Assembly: GCA_910584395.1 (NCBI GenBank)
Contig: CAJUAS010000003.1
Span: 1 to 64,000 of the forward strand
Direction of reading: 5' to 3'
DNA length: 64,000 nt
Source: an uncultured Oscillospiraceae bacterium
Lineage (GTDB): Bacteria > Bacillota > Clostridia > Oscillospirales > Oscillospiraceae
Shown here: piece by piece, positions 34,549 through 43,375 of the stretch
Position numbering within the stretch: position 1 is the stretch's first letter
Layout of the letters: each line of letters opens with the position of its first letter
Translations under genes and position numbers: made by a program
Notes under the pieces: model-generated
What the model saw: the letters and a program-made list of their open reading frames with translations, nothing else
Database searches by the model: none
What the model was told of the DNA's origin: nothing

Positions 34549-37477
34549 GGTTGTTTCTTGCCTCCATAGCAGCCATCAGGGAGCGGATACGAATCTTCAC
34601 CGCGCCCAGATTGCTGATGTCGTCGATCTTTAGCTGGGTGTAGAGCTTGCCGTTCTGCTCTAAAATAGTTCGCATCTCGTCGCCGGTGATGGCGTCGGTG
34701 CCGCAGCCGAAGGAGACCAGTTGGACAAGCTGCATATCCGGCTGTTCACACACATAGCGGGCGGCGTTATACATCCGGGCTTGGAAAGTCCACTGGTTGA
34801 GAACGGTGCGGGGCGCGTAGGGTTCGTGATAGGCCACCGCGTCCTCGGTGAGTAGAACGAAGCCGAAGGAGGTGATGAGGTCGTTGATGCCGTGGTTGAT
34901 CTCCGGGTCGATGTGGTAGGGACGGCCCGCCACCACCAAAATAGGCTGGCCCTTGGCGCGGGCGTCGGCGATATACCGCGCGCCCTCGGCGCGAAGCTCC
35001 TCCTTGTAAACGTCATAGGCCCGGTAAGCCGCCTTGGCGGCGGCAGCGGTTTCCCGAGAGGGAATAAAGAACGTCTCTTCCATGAATTTGGCCATGTGTT
35101 TTTCAAAGTCGTGGGGACGGTGAAGGCCCACATAGGGGTTCAGGTAGCGCACGTCCTTGAGACAGGGGATATTTGCGGCCAGCAGCTCGGGGTAATAGGC
35201 CACTACAGGGCAGTTGTAGTGGTTGTCACTGCTTTTCTCATCGAAGTTGTAGGACATACAGGGGTAGAAAATGGTGTCGATGCCCTGCTCCACTAACTTT
35301 TCCACGTGGCCGTGCATGAGCTTGGCGGGGTAACAGACAGTGTCGGAGGGGATGGTGTGCTGGCCAAAGAGGTAGAGCTTGCGGGAGGATTCAGGGGACA
35401 GCACCACTTCAAAGTTCAAGTGGGTGAAGAAGGTGAACCAGAAGGGGAGGTTTTCGTAGAAATTCAGCCCCATGGGGAAGCCGATCTTGCCCCTGCTGCC
35501 GTCCCCGACGCCCTTGCCCTCCATGGCTCGGAGTTTTTCGTATTTGTAGTTCATCAGGTCGGGACGTTTGACCTTTTCCTGCCCCAGCGGACGGGAACAG
35601 CGGTTGCCTGAGATGAACTTCCGCCCGCCGTCAAAGGAGTTGACGGTGAGGGAACAGTGGTTGGTGCAAAGCCCGCAGGTGACGGGCTTGGCGGTGTGGG
35701 TGAATTTCTCCAGCGCAGAAGCGTCCAAAAGAGCGGACGCTTCCAGCTTGGCGTCCCGGGCGGCCAGAGCTGCTCCAAACGCGCCCATCAGGCCCGCGAT
35801 GGTGGGGCGGGTCACGTTGCGGCCCAGTTCCTGCTCAAAGGCGCGCAAGACCGCGTCGTTGAGGAAGGTGCCGCCCTGAACCACGATATGCTTGCCCAGA
35901 TCATCGGCCGAAACGGCGCGGATGACCTTGTAGATGGCGTTTTTCACGATGGAGATGGAAAGCCCCGCCGAGATATCCTCCACGCTGGCCCCGTCCTTCT
36001 GGGCCTGCTTCACGCTGGAGTTCATAAACACCGTGCAGCGCGACCCCAAATTTACCGGGTGCTGGGTCAAAAGCCCTAACTTGGAGAAGTCGGCGATGTT
36101 GTAGCCCAAGGCCTTGGCAAAGGTTTCAATAAAAGAGCCGCAGCCGGAGGAACAGGCCTCGTTGAGCATGATGGAGTCCACCGCGCCGCCGCGGATCTTA
36201 AAGCACTTCATGTCCTGACCGCCGATGTCGATGATAAAATCCACGTCGGGGTTGAAGTGGGCGGCGGCGTTATAGTGGGCCACGGTCTCTACCAAGCCAA
36301 GGTCGCAGTGGAAGGCGTTTTTGATCAGATCCTCGCCGTATCCGGTGACCGCCGCGCCCCGGATCACGATGCGGTCGCCGCAGAGCTTGTAGATCTCCTT
36401 GAGCTGTTCCAGCACAATGGCCACAGGGTTGCCAAGATTGGAGTGATAGTAGGTATAAAGCATTCCGCCGTCCGGAGCGATGAGTACCATCTTTGTGGTG
36501 GTAGAACCGGCGTCGATACCTAAGTAAGCAGGCCCTTCGTAGGCCGCGGGGTCTACCTCCGGCGGATGGGAGGCGTTGTGGCGGGCGACAAATTCATCGT
36601 AGTCTGCCTGACTTGCAAACAGCGGGGGCATGGTGTCCACCACATTGGCGCTCTCCACCGATTCCTCCAGCTGTTTGAACACCTGATCGTAGGGCCGCTC
36701 GGGGTAATCCGAAGCGCACAGCGCCGCGCCGATGGCGGCAAAGCAGTCGCCGTCCTCGGGGAAGACAGCGTGGGCCTCGTCCAGCTTCAGGGTCACCACG
36801 AAACGCTCCCGCAAGCCCTTGAGAAAGTGGAGCGGGCCGCCCAGAAAGACGATCTTGCCCTTTAACTCCCGGCCTTGGGTCAGACCGCCCACGGTCTGAT
36901 CCACTACGGCCTGAAAGATGGAAGCGGCCACGTCCTCCTTGCGGCCGCCCTGATTCAGAATGGGCTGGATATCGGTCTTTGCAAACACGCCGCAGCGGGA
37001 GGCGATGGGGTAGATTTTTTCGTGCTTGAGAGACAGCTCGTCTAATTCGCCCACGGTGACGTTCATCAGTGTGGCCATCTGGTCGATGAAAGCGCCCGTG
37101 CCGCCGGCACAGGAGCCGTTCATCCGCTCCTCCAGGGCGCCGCCGAAGAAGATGATCTTGGCGTCCTCGCCGCCCAGTTCGATGACAGCATCCGTGTCGG
37201 GGATAAAGGTGTTGACGGCAGCGGCGGTGGCGTAGACCTCCTGAACGAAGTCTAAATTACAGGCCTTTGCAACGCCGAGACCCGCCGAACCGGTGATGAC
37301 CAGCCGGACATCTTGACCCTCCAGCATTTCCTGAATGCCGTGCAGCGTCTCGCAGGCCCGCTCGCGGGCCTTGGAATAGTGCCGCTCATAGGAGCGGAAG
37401 AGAAGGTTGTTTTGTTCGTCCAGCACCACGACTTTGACGGTGGTGGAGCCGATGTCGATTCCGATCCGTAAGCTCAT
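34541..37477 (-). CDS. Acyl-CoA dehydratase activase (BadF-BadF-DUF2229)
   Basis: 978 residues. Two ASKHA/BadF ATPase domains in tandem: the first starts GIDIGSTTVK (5) with GSCAGGTGAF and SRCGVFAKTD; the second starts GIDAGSTTTK (about 326) with EACSSGCGSF and GSRCTVFMNSS. The paired cysteines in each are those that hold a bridging [4Fe-4S] cluster in HgdC-type activators. A DUF2229 domain follows, opened by CGLCTNHC with a further NRC, and containing DTVCYPAKLMHGHV. Such proteins drive ATP-dependent electron transfer to 2-hydroxyacyl-CoA dehydratases and relatives. The usual fused C-terminal third is a separate gene downstream. Its own promoter faces away from merR. Confidence 0.9.
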   Translation of the reverse strand: MSLRIGIDIGSTTVKVVVLDEQNNLLFRSYERHYSKARERACETLHGIQEMLEGQDVRLVITGSAGLGVAKACNLDFVQEVYATAAAVNTFIPDTDAVIELGGEDAKIIFFGGALEERMNGSCAGGTGAFIDQMATLMNVTVGELDELSLKHEKIYPIASRCGVFAKTDIQPILNQGGRKEDVAASIFQAVVDQTVGGLTQGRELKGKIVFLGGPLHFLKGLRERFVVTLKLDEAHAVFPEDGDCFAAIGAALCASDYPERPYDQVFKQLEESVESANVVDTMPPLFASQADYDEFVARHNASHPPEVDPAAYEGPAYLGIDAGSTTTKMVLIAPDGGMLYTYYHSNLGNPVAIVLEQLKEIYKLCGDRIVIRGAAVTGYGEDLIKNAFHCDLGLVETVAHYNAAAHFNPDVDFIIDIGGQDMKCFKIRGGAVDSIMLNEACSSGCGSFIETFAKALGYNIADFSKLGLLTQHPVNLGSRCTVFMNSSVKQAQKDGASVEDISAGLSISIVKNAIYKVIRAVSADDLGKHIVVQGGTFLNDAVLRAFEQELGRNVTRPTIAGLMGAFGAALAARDAKLEASALLDASALEKFTHTAKPVTCGLCTNHCSLTVNSFDGGRKFISGNRCSRPLGQEKVKRPDLMNYKYEKLRAMEGKGVGDGSRGKIGFPMGLNFYENLPFWFTFFTHLNFEVVLSPESSRKLYLFGQHTIPSDTVCYPAKLMHGHVEKLVEQGIDTIFYPCMSYNFDEKSSDNHYNCPVVAYYPELLAANIPCLKDVRYLNPYVGLHRPHDFEKHMAKFMEETFFIPSRETAAAAKAAYRAYDVYKEELRAEGARYIADARAKGQPILVVAGRPYHIDPEINHGINDLITSFGFVLLTEDAVAYHEPYAPRTVLNQWTFQARMYNAARYVCEQPDMQLVQLVSFGCGTDAITGDEMRTILEQNGKLYTQLKIDDISNLGAVKIRIRSLMAAMEARNNHG

Positions 37478-37507
37478 AGTTTCACCTCTTAAAAAACGTA
37501 CTTATAC

Positions 37508-37536
37508 ATTATATAAGATTTCGACAAGTTTTACAA
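37508..37536 (-). promoter_or_regulatory. SigA-type promoter of the activase-GNAT operon
   Basis: On the minus strand: TTGTAA, 17-base spacer, perfect TATAAT; about 30 bases before the start codon. Back to back with the merR promoter. Confidence 0.7.
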
Positions 37537-37627
37537 CCACAATTTCGCCGGAAATGGGTGGGAGAAGGATTGTTTACAGAAAGGTCAAAGTTATGGAAAG
37601 GACGCCCAAATTTTTTTGATTTTGCCC

Positions 37628-37658
37628 TTGACTTTGACGTTACGTCATAGTGTATGGT
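37628..37658 (+). promoter_or_regulatory. MerR-type promoter/operator with 19-base spacer
   Basis: TTGACT (37628-37633), 19-base spacer, TATGGT (37653-37658). The spacer contains TGACGT-T-ACGTCA (37635-37647), a perfect inverted repeat centred between the hexamers. This is the classical layout for MerR activation by DNA twisting, so the gene is probably autoregulated. Confidence 0.7.
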
Positions 37659-37682
37659 ATGATGCAGAAAGGAGGTGAGCAC

Positions 37683-38408
37683 ATGAAAGCCATCCATGAG
37701 GTGTGCGAAGCCACGGGGTTGACGCCGAGAACCCTGCACCATTACGACGCCATTGGGCTTTTGAAGCCTACGGCGGTGACTGAGGCGGGCTACCGGCTTT
37801 ACGACGACGCGGCACTCGGGAGATTGCAGAATATTCTCCTGTTTCGGGAGTTGGAATTTCCGCTAAAAGATATCAAAACCATTTTAAACGACCCGAATTT
37901 TGACCAACAAGAGGCGCTGGGCCAGCAGGTCAAGCTGTTGGAACTGCGGATCAAACATCTGCAACGGCTGATAGAGTTGGCAAAAACGACACAAAAAGGA
38001 GGAAACGATATGAGTTTTCAAGCATTTGACTCCACGGAGATTGACCAATATGCCAAAGAGGTCAAGGAACGCTGGGGCGGCACGGCGGCTTACGCCGAGA
38101 GCCGGGAGAAACTCAAGGACAAGACGAAAGAGGAAGTGGACGCCATGGGCGGGGAGCTGATGGACATTTTTGTCCGCCTTGGGCGGCTGCAGGGGCAGGA
38201 GGCAGACAGCCCGGAAGTCCAAGCCCTGATCACAGAGCTTCAAGCCTTTATCAGCGCCCACTATTACCACTGTACCGACGAAATTTTGGCGGGGCTGGGC
38301 GAGATGTATGTGGCCGACGAGCGAATGAGGACCAACATTGACCGCTCCGGCGGCGAAGGGACAGCCGCCTTTGCGGCTCGGGCCATTCAGGAACATATCA
38401 AGAAGTAA
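37683..38408 (+). CDS. MerR family regulator with TipAS domain
   Basis: 241 residues from the ATG at 37683 (AAAGGAGGTGA, nearly perfect site). Residues 1-70 are the MerR winged helix (TGLTPRTLHHYDAIGLL, EAGYRLYDDAAL). A coiled coil follows to about 110, and the C-terminal 130 residues (FQAFDSTEIDQYAKEVKERWG, HYYHCTDEILAGLGEMYVAD) match the TipAS/antibiotic-recognition domain. Such proteins sense peptide or multidrug ligands and activate their own gene. An unlinked or divergent target is possible. Confidence 0.88.
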   Translation: MKAIHEVCEATGLTPRTLHHYDAIGLLKPTAVTEAGYRLYDDAALGRLQNILLFRELEFPLKDIKTILNDPNFDQQEALGQQVKLLELRIKHLQRLIELAKTTQKGGNDMSFQAFDSTEIDQYAKEVKERWGGTAAYAESREKLKDKTKEEVDAMGGELMDIFVRLGRLQGQEADSPEVQALITELQAFISAHYYHCTDEILAGLGEMYVADERMRTNIDRSGGEGTAAFAARAIQEHIKK

Positions 38409-38422
38409 GGAATGCAGACAGT

Positions 38423-38456
38423 GCGCCGCGCCACAAAATTGTGGCGCGGCGCGTTT
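38423..38456 (+). terminator. Terminator of the MerR gene
   Basis: Perfect 14-bp stem (38423-38436 with 38439-38452), two-base loop as drawn, followed by GTTTGATT. Confidence 0.8.
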
Positions 38457-38489
38457 GATTAAAACTCCATTAAAAAACCACCTAACTAC

Positions 38490-38518
38490 TTGACGTGCAA
38501 TATTATACAAGATATAAT
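38490..38518 (+). promoter_or_regulatory. SigA-type promoter of padR with palindromic operator
   Basis: TTGACG (38490-38495), 17-base spacer, TATAAT (38513-38518). The inverted repeat ATATTATA / TATAATAT (38500-38507 and 38513-38520) covers spacer and -10, a likely self-repression site for the PadR protein. Confidence 0.7.
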
Positions 38519-38550
38519 ATCGCCAGTTTGATAGTAAGGAGGCGGAAACG

Positions 38551-38883
38551 GTGGTATTTTCTGTGGCGTCACCGTTGCTGGACGGCTGTGTGCTGGCGCT
38601 GATCGATCAGGGTGACACCTACGGCTACGCGCTGACTCAGGGCATCCAGCAGTGGCTGGAAATCTCCGAATCCACACTGTATCCTATTTTGCGAAGGCTT
38701 CAGCAGCAGGGGGCTTTGCAGACCTATGACAAGCCCTTTCAGGGCCGCAACCGGCGGTACTACGCCATTACGCCGGTGGGGAAGGTGCTGTTGAAAGCAT
38801 ATCGGGACGAGTGGTACAGCTACCGGGAAAAGGTAGAAGCACTGTTATTCGCAGCGGAAGGAGAGACGAACCATGAGCAATGA
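38551..38883 (+). CDS. PadR family transcriptional regulator
   Basis: 110 residues from a GTG that follows AAGGAGGC. The PadR winged helix is clear: GDTYGYALTQGIQQ, SESTLYPILRRLQQQGAL and RRYYAITPVGKVLL. Its stop overlaps the next gene, a membrane protein with an N-terminal HAAS domain, a known PadR partner pairing in Firmicutes. It probably represses the pair in response to envelope stress or a ligand. Confidence 0.9.
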   Translation: MVFSVASPLLDGCVLALIDQGDTYGYALTQGIQQWLEISESTLYPILRRLQQQGALQTYDKPFQGRNRRYYAITPVGKVLLKAYRDEWYSYREKVEALLFAAEGETNHEQ

Positions 38884-40048
38884 GGAATTTCTGCGGCGGC
38901 TGGAAGGGGCGCTGAAAAACCGCGTCCCCCAAGAGGACGTGGACGACGCCATGAACTACCACCGGGAATATTTTGCCGAGGCGGGGGAGAACGCCGCGGA
39001 GGAGCTGCCCGCGCCGGAGGCGGTGGCGGAGCAGATCATCCGGGAGCGGGCGGAATACCTTCGCAAGCGGCAGTTTAAGTGGGCCAGACCCGCCGTTGTC
39101 GCCGCGCTGTGTATCGGTCTGGTGGTGACGGTGGCGGTGAGCTGGGGTGCAAAGCACTTCTTCCGTGATCTGTGGGGGCGCGCCGTGCGGCCGGATACTC
39201 CGTTCGCAGTTGCTGAACAGGACGTGGTCTCTCAAGTGACGGAAGGGACGTATGCGGGAACGGGTTTTGTGACCACAGAAACGGGAAGCCGGGTCTATGT
39301 GTCCGGGACAATGGCCGCCTTTGAATCCATCGTGATCGAGGGCGTGTCCGACAATGTGACCATCACCGCTGCGGGAGAGGAGTTTCGGCTGGATATTGAT
39401 CACGACAAGAAGGAAAACATGGACTGCAATGTGCTGGACGGTACACTCTACATCTCCGGTGATCTGGACGGGATGTTCAACATGGGCTATGAGCCGGGGA
39501 ATATCACTATTACTGTGCCCCAAGACATAAGCTGGCGGTCTATGGTGCGGGTGGACACCGACATGGGGAATATCTATCTGGAGAATATCGACGCCGGGGA
39601 AGTGGAGCTGGACACCGACACGGGCAACATCACCGTTTCCAACGGACACTTCAACAATCTGGACTGTGACAGCGATTTGGGAGATGTGACCGTGACCTCG
39701 GTGGAGGCCGATTCCCTGAAGTGCTGCTGCGACTGCGGTCAGGTAAACGCGATAGAGTTTGTCGCCAATGAGACTGATCTGGAGTCCAACCTTGGCAGCG
39801 TCACCGCCATCGCAGTGGGTGCGCGGAGCGACTACTCTCTGGAGTTGGAGGTAGATCTGGGAGAGGTGAAGGTGGACGGGCAAAAGGTGTCCAGCCCCTA
39901 TGAAACCTATGGGAAAAGCTATGTTTTGAAGGCCAAGGCCGACGTGGGCAGCGTGACGCTGGATTTCACCGAGGCATCATCCGTTCCCTCGCTCCCTGAC
40001 CCGCCCAGCCTGCCTGATCCGCCGGAGCTTGCTGAAGTTTTTCATTAA
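38873..40048 (+). CDS. HAAS/DUF1700 and DUF4097 membrane protein
   Basis: 391 residues. Residues 1-60 (MSNEEFLRRLEGALKN, DAMNYHREYFAEAG) are the HAAS/DUF1700 domain. One membrane helix lies at about 73-92. The exported domain is a DUF4097 beta-helix with repeated TDTGNITV, SDLGDVTV, SNLGSVTA units of about 20 residues. The last 25 residues are Pro-rich. Function unknown; PadR-HAAS-DUF4097 operons are thought to sense or protect the envelope. Starts inside the padR end. Confidence 0.82.
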   Translation: MSNEEFLRRLEGALKNRVPQEDVDDAMNYHREYFAEAGENAAEELPAPEAVAEQIIRERAEYLRKRQFKWARPAVVAALCIGLVVTVAVSWGAKHFFRDLWGRAVRPDTPFAVAEQDVVSQVTEGTYAGTGFVTTETGSRVYVSGTMAAFESIVIEGVSDNVTITAAGEEFRLDIDHDKKENMDCNVLDGTLYISGDLDGMFNMGYEPGNITITVPQDISWRSMVRVDTDMGNIYLENIDAGEVELDTDTGNITVSNGHFNNLDCDSDLGDVTVTSVEADSLKCCCDCGQVNAIEFVANETDLESNLGSVTAIAVGARSDYSLELEVDLGEVKVDGQKVSSPYETYGKSYVLKAKADVGSVTLDFTEASSVPSLPDPPSLPDPPELAEVFH

Positions 40049-40060
40049 CATGAAACAGCA

Positions 40061-40094
40061 AAACGCCGAAGGCCGTCAAGACCTTCGGCGTTTT
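40061..40094 (+). terminator. Terminator of the padR operon
   Basis: 12-bp stem (40061-40072 with 40082-40093), nine-base loop, four T. Confidence 0.85.
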
Positions 40095-40160
40095 CTTGCC
40101 TTTTTCGGGGAAGTGTGGTAAACTGACAAATAATTATGCTTGTTGACTCAGGAGGCTGTT

Positions 40161-41993
40161 ATGACAAAGGAATTGGAACGCATCCTGCCGTTGGTACAAA
40201 AGCCCGCCCGGTATACAGGCGGGGAGTACCGGGCGGTGGTAAAGGATAAAGAGACCGTGGATTTTCGCTTTGCCCTGTGTTTCCCTGATACATATGAGAT
40301 CGGTATGTCCAATCTGGGGGTGCGTATCCTTTATGGGGTGATGAACCGCATGGAGGGGGTGTGGTGCGAGCGTGCTTTTGCCCCTTGGGGAGACATGGAG
40401 GAGCAGATGCGCGCCCACAATATCCCGCTGTGGGGCTTGGAGAGCGGAGACCCCTTACAGGAGTTCGACATCATCGGCTTTTCTCTGGGCTACGAGATGG
40501 CGTATACCAACGTCCTCAACATGATGGATCTGGCCGGGCTGGAGGTGCGGCGGGAAAACCGGCTGGACACATGGCCGCTGATCGTGGCAGGGGGGACGTG
40601 CTGCTACAATCCCGAACCGCTGGCCGATTTTGTAGACGTGTTCTCTCTGGGCGAAGGGGAGGACGTGACGGTGGAGATGATCAACGTCTGCCGCCGGGGC
40701 AAGAAAGAGAATTGGAGCAAAAACCGCCTGTTGCAAGAGCTTTCCAAAGTGCCGGGGCTGTATATCCCAAGCATGGTGGATGTTACCTACGGTGAGGACG
40801 GCACTATTGCGGCGCTTACTCCGTCTGAAGGGGTGGAGCTTCCCATCCTCAAGCGAGTGGTCAGCGACATGAACACCTCCTACTTTCCCACCGACACCAT
40901 TGTCCCCTCCACCGAGGTGGTTCACGACCGGGTGACTCTGGAGCTGTTTCGCGGGTGCATCCGGGGCTGCCGGTTCTGTCAGGCGGGGTACGCCTACCGC
41001 CCGGTGCGGGCCAAAGACCCCAAGGTGGCGCTGGAGCAGGGGATCGCGGCGTGCAAGGACTCGGGATATCAGGAGATGACCCTTTCCAGCTTGTCCACCA
41101 GCGACTACCGGCCTCTGGTAGAGCTGTGCGATGGGCTGCTGGACTACTGCAAGCCCCGGGACATCGGCCTTTCTCTGCCGTCCCTGCGGGCGGACAACTT
41201 CTCCATGAGCCTGATGCAGCGGATGCAGGAGGTGCGGAAAAGCGGCCTGACCTTTGCCCCTGAGGCGGGGACTCAGCGGCTGCGGGACGCCATCAACAAG
41301 AACGTCACCGAGGAGGATCTGATGCAGTCCTGCCGCACGGCCTTTTCCGGCGGTTGGACAAGCGTGAAGCTCTACTTTATGCTGGGGCTGCCCACCGAGA
41401 CCGACGAGGATGTGCTGGGGATCGCCGAGCTTGCTAAAAAGGTGGTGCAGTGCGGCAAGGCCTATGCCGCCAATCCCCGCCGCGTTCATGTGACTGTATC
41501 CACCGCTTGCTTTGTTCCCAAGCCCCATACGGCTTTCCAGTGGGAAGCGCAGGTGGATATGGACGAGTATATGCGCCGGGTGACCCTTCTGCGGGAAAAT
41601 ATGCGTGACCGCAGCATCTCCTATAACTGGCACGATCCGGACACCAGCTTTTTGGAGGCGGTGTTTTCCCGGGGCGACCGACGGCTGGGAAGAGCCATTG
41701 AAGAGGCGTGGCGCAGGGGAGCAAAATTTGACTCATGGAGCGAGTACTTTGACCTGAACCGTTGGCTGGAGACCTTCCAAGACTGCGGCATTGATCCCCA
41801 TTTCTACGCCAACCGGGTACGCAAGGATGACGAGGCGTTTCCGTGGGAGGTCACGTCCACCGGCGTGACCAGAGCCTTTTTGGCGCGGGAGCGCAAACAG
41901 GCCTACGCGGCGGTGATCACGCCCGACTGCCGCCATCAGTGCTCCGGGTGCGGCGCGAACCGTTTTTGCAAGGGAGGGGTCTGCGATGCCTAA
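40161..41993 (+). CDS. TIGR03960-type radical SAM protein with B12-binding-like domain
   Basis: 610 residues from the ATG at 40161 (AGGAGG upstream). Residues 1-200 resemble a cobalamin-binding domain. The radical SAM motif is C266-x3-C270-x2-C273 (CIRGCRFCQ). The C-terminus has a cysteine cluster CRHQCSGCGANRFCKGGVC. The family is almost always paired with the DUF2344 protein that follows here and often lies near rng/rplU; its substrate is not established. It overlaps the DUF2344 gene by eight bases. Confidence 0.88.
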   Translation: MTKELERILPLVQKPARYTGGEYRAVVKDKETVDFRFALCFPDTYEIGMSNLGVRILYGVMNRMEGVWCERAFAPWGDMEEQMRAHNIPLWGLESGDPLQEFDIIGFSLGYEMAYTNVLNMMDLAGLEVRRENRLDTWPLIVAGGTCCYNPEPLADFVDVFSLGEGEDVTVEMINVCRRGKKENWSKNRLLQELSKVPGLYIPSMVDVTYGEDGTIAALTPSEGVELPILKRVVSDMNTSYFPTDTIVPSTEVVHDRVTLELFRGCIRGCRFCQAGYAYRPVRAKDPKVALEQGIAACKDSGYQEMTLSSLSTSDYRPLVELCDGLLDYCKPRDIGLSLPSLRADNFSMSLMQRMQEVRKSGLTFAPEAGTQRLRDAINKNVTEEDLMQSCRTAFSGGWTSVKLYFMLGLPTETDEDVLGIAELAKKVVQCGKAYAANPRRVHVTVSTACFVPKPHTAFQWEAQVDMDEYMRRVTLLRENMRDRSISYNWHDPDTSFLEAVFSRGDRRLGRAIEEAWRRGAKFDSWSEYFDLNRWLETFQDCGIDPHFYANRVRKDDEAFPWEVTSTGVTRAFLARERKQAYAAVITPDCRHQCSGCGANRFCKGGVCDA

Positions 41994-42654
41994 GGATCGG
42001 CTGTTGTTTGAAAAGACCGGGCGGGCGCGCTACATTTCCCATCTGGATCTGATGAGAACCTTCCAGCGGGCATTTCTGCGCGCCGACATTCCCATCAAGC
42101 ACACCGAGGGCTTTAACCCTCATCCGTTTATCTCCATTGCGCTGCCACTGTCTCTGGGATTTTCCAGCGCGTGCGAGATCTTGGAGTTTGGCCTGTTGGA
42201 AGGGACAAACCACGCGGATGTGCCCGCCAAGCTCAACGCCGTGCTGCCCGAGGGCGTGGTAGCGCGGGCGTGTTATCCCGGAGAGCGGTCTTTGAAAGAA
42301 CTGGCGGCGTTGGAGTATGCGATCCACTTGGAATTCGACAGTGATCCACAGGGGCTGATCGCAGCTTGGAGCTCTGCCATGAGCCGGGAAAGCTGGGTTA
42401 TCGAAAAGAAGTCGAAGAAGGCCAAGAGCGGAACGACCACTCTGGACATCGCGCCTCTTATCAAGGGATTTAACTTTACAGAGGTTGAAAACAATGGAAT
42501 TGAACTGACGTGTACAGTGTCGGCACAGAATCCGGGGTTGAATCCAAATGTAATGGTAAATGCCCTGACAGAGGAGTTCCCAGAATGGAAGCTGTCTTTT
42601 GTGACCTACCACCGTGGGAGAGCTTTGGACAAGGACGGAAAAGAATTCCGTTAA
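41986..42654 (+). CDS. DUF2344 / TIGR03936 family protein
   Basis: 222 residues. The N-terminus KTGRARYISHLDLMRTFQRAFLRA and the GFNPHPFISIALPL segment are the family signature. It acts as the partner of the upstream radical SAM protein, in some genomes fused to it. Function unknown, with RNA modification proposed from context. No rng or rplU gene follows; the next gene is rex. Confidence 0.87.
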   Translation: MPKDRLLFEKTGRARYISHLDLMRTFQRAFLRADIPIKHTEGFNPHPFISIALPLSLGFSSACEILEFGLLEGTNHADVPAKLNAVLPEGVVARACYPGERSLKELAALEYAIHLEFDSDPQGLIAAWSSAMSRESWVIEKKSKKAKSGTTTLDIAPLIKGFNFTEVENNGIELTCTVSAQNPGLNPNVMVNALTEEFPEWKLSFVTYHRGRALDKDGKEFR

Positions 42655-42660
42655 GAAAGT

Positions 42661-42679
42661 TTGTTAAAAAGTTTGACAA
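42661..42679 (+). promoter_or_regulatory. Rex-box-like operator
   Basis: TTGTTAA (42661-42667) and TTGACAA (42673-42679) form an imperfect inverted repeat with a five-base centre. Clostridial Rex sites are TTGTTAA-N4-TTAACAA, so one extra centre base and one mismatch are present. It covers the -35 of the rex promoter. Confidence 0.45.
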
Positions 42680-42701
42680 GTTTTGCGCTGTGAAGTACAC
42701 T
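42673..42701 (+). promoter_or_regulatory. SigA-type promoter of rex
   Basis: Perfect TTGACA (42673-42678), 17-base spacer, TACACT (42696-42701), about 38 bases before the rex ATG. Confidence 0.7.
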
Positions 42702-42739
42702 AAAATAGAAGCAAGAGAAAATCAAAGGGTGTGTCCGTG

Positions 42740-43372
42740 ATGAGAAAAGAAAAGGTGTCCACTGCCGTGATCCGGCGCTTGCCGCGATACTACCGCAATC
42801 TGGAAGAACTGAGCCGGGCGGGTGTCGTGCGGATCTCTTCCGGGGCGTTGAGCGCGGCCATGGGGATCACCGCTTCACAGATCCGCCAAGACCTGTCCTG
42901 CTTTGGAGAATTTGGTCTTCAGGGCTATGGCTACAACGTAGAGAACCTTCGACGGGAGATCGGCGAGATCTTGGGCGTTGGACAGGGCCATCGGGCCATT
43001 CTTCTTGGGGCGGGCAATCTGGGCCGGGCGCTGATGGAGAACTTTCACTTTGAACGCACGGGCTTTACGCTGACTGCTGCCTTCGACGTTGACCCCGCTG
43101 TGATCGGAAAAACGCTTGCCGGAGTGCCTGTGCTGGATCTCAAGGAGCTGGAAGGGTATCTGGAGCGGGAAGGGGCGGACGTTGCGGTGCTTACCGTTCC
43201 GGGCGGCGTGGCCCAAGCCGTGACCGACCGGCTGACCCAGTGCGGAGTGCGCGGACTTTGGAATTTTACCAATATGGAGCTTTCTACGCCGAAGTCCACT
43301 GTGGTGGAAAACGTCCATTTTGCGGACAGCCTGTTGACGTTGGGGTATATGATTCTGGAAAATAAGGAGTAG
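42740..43372 (+). CDS. rex: Redox-sensing transcriptional repressor Rex
   Basis: Senses the NADH/NAD+ ratio and represses fermentation and respiration genes when NADH is low. 210 residues from the ATG at 42740; a GTG nine bases earlier is possible. The winged helix (RISSGALSAAMGITASQIRQDLSCFG) is followed by the Rossmann domain with ILLGAGNLGRAL. A Rex-like operator overlaps its own promoter. The SLH gene follows after three bases. Confidence 0.92.
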   Translation: MRKEKVSTAVIRRLPRYYRNLEELSRAGVVRISSGALSAAMGITASQIRQDLSCFGEFGLQGYGYNVENLRREIGEILGVGQGHRAILLGAGNLGRALMENFHFERTGFTLTAAFDVDPAVIGKTLAGVPVLDLKELEGYLEREGADVAVLTVPGGVAQAVTDRLTQCGVRGLWNFTNMELSTPKSTVVENVHFADSLLTLGYMILENKE

Positions 43373-43375
43373 CCT

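Noticed and set aside
31744..37477. Interpretation of the split activase as a sequencing frameshift
   Set aside because: The halves are more than 1.4 kb apart, with two intact GNAT genes between them, each with its own ribosome site and overlaps.
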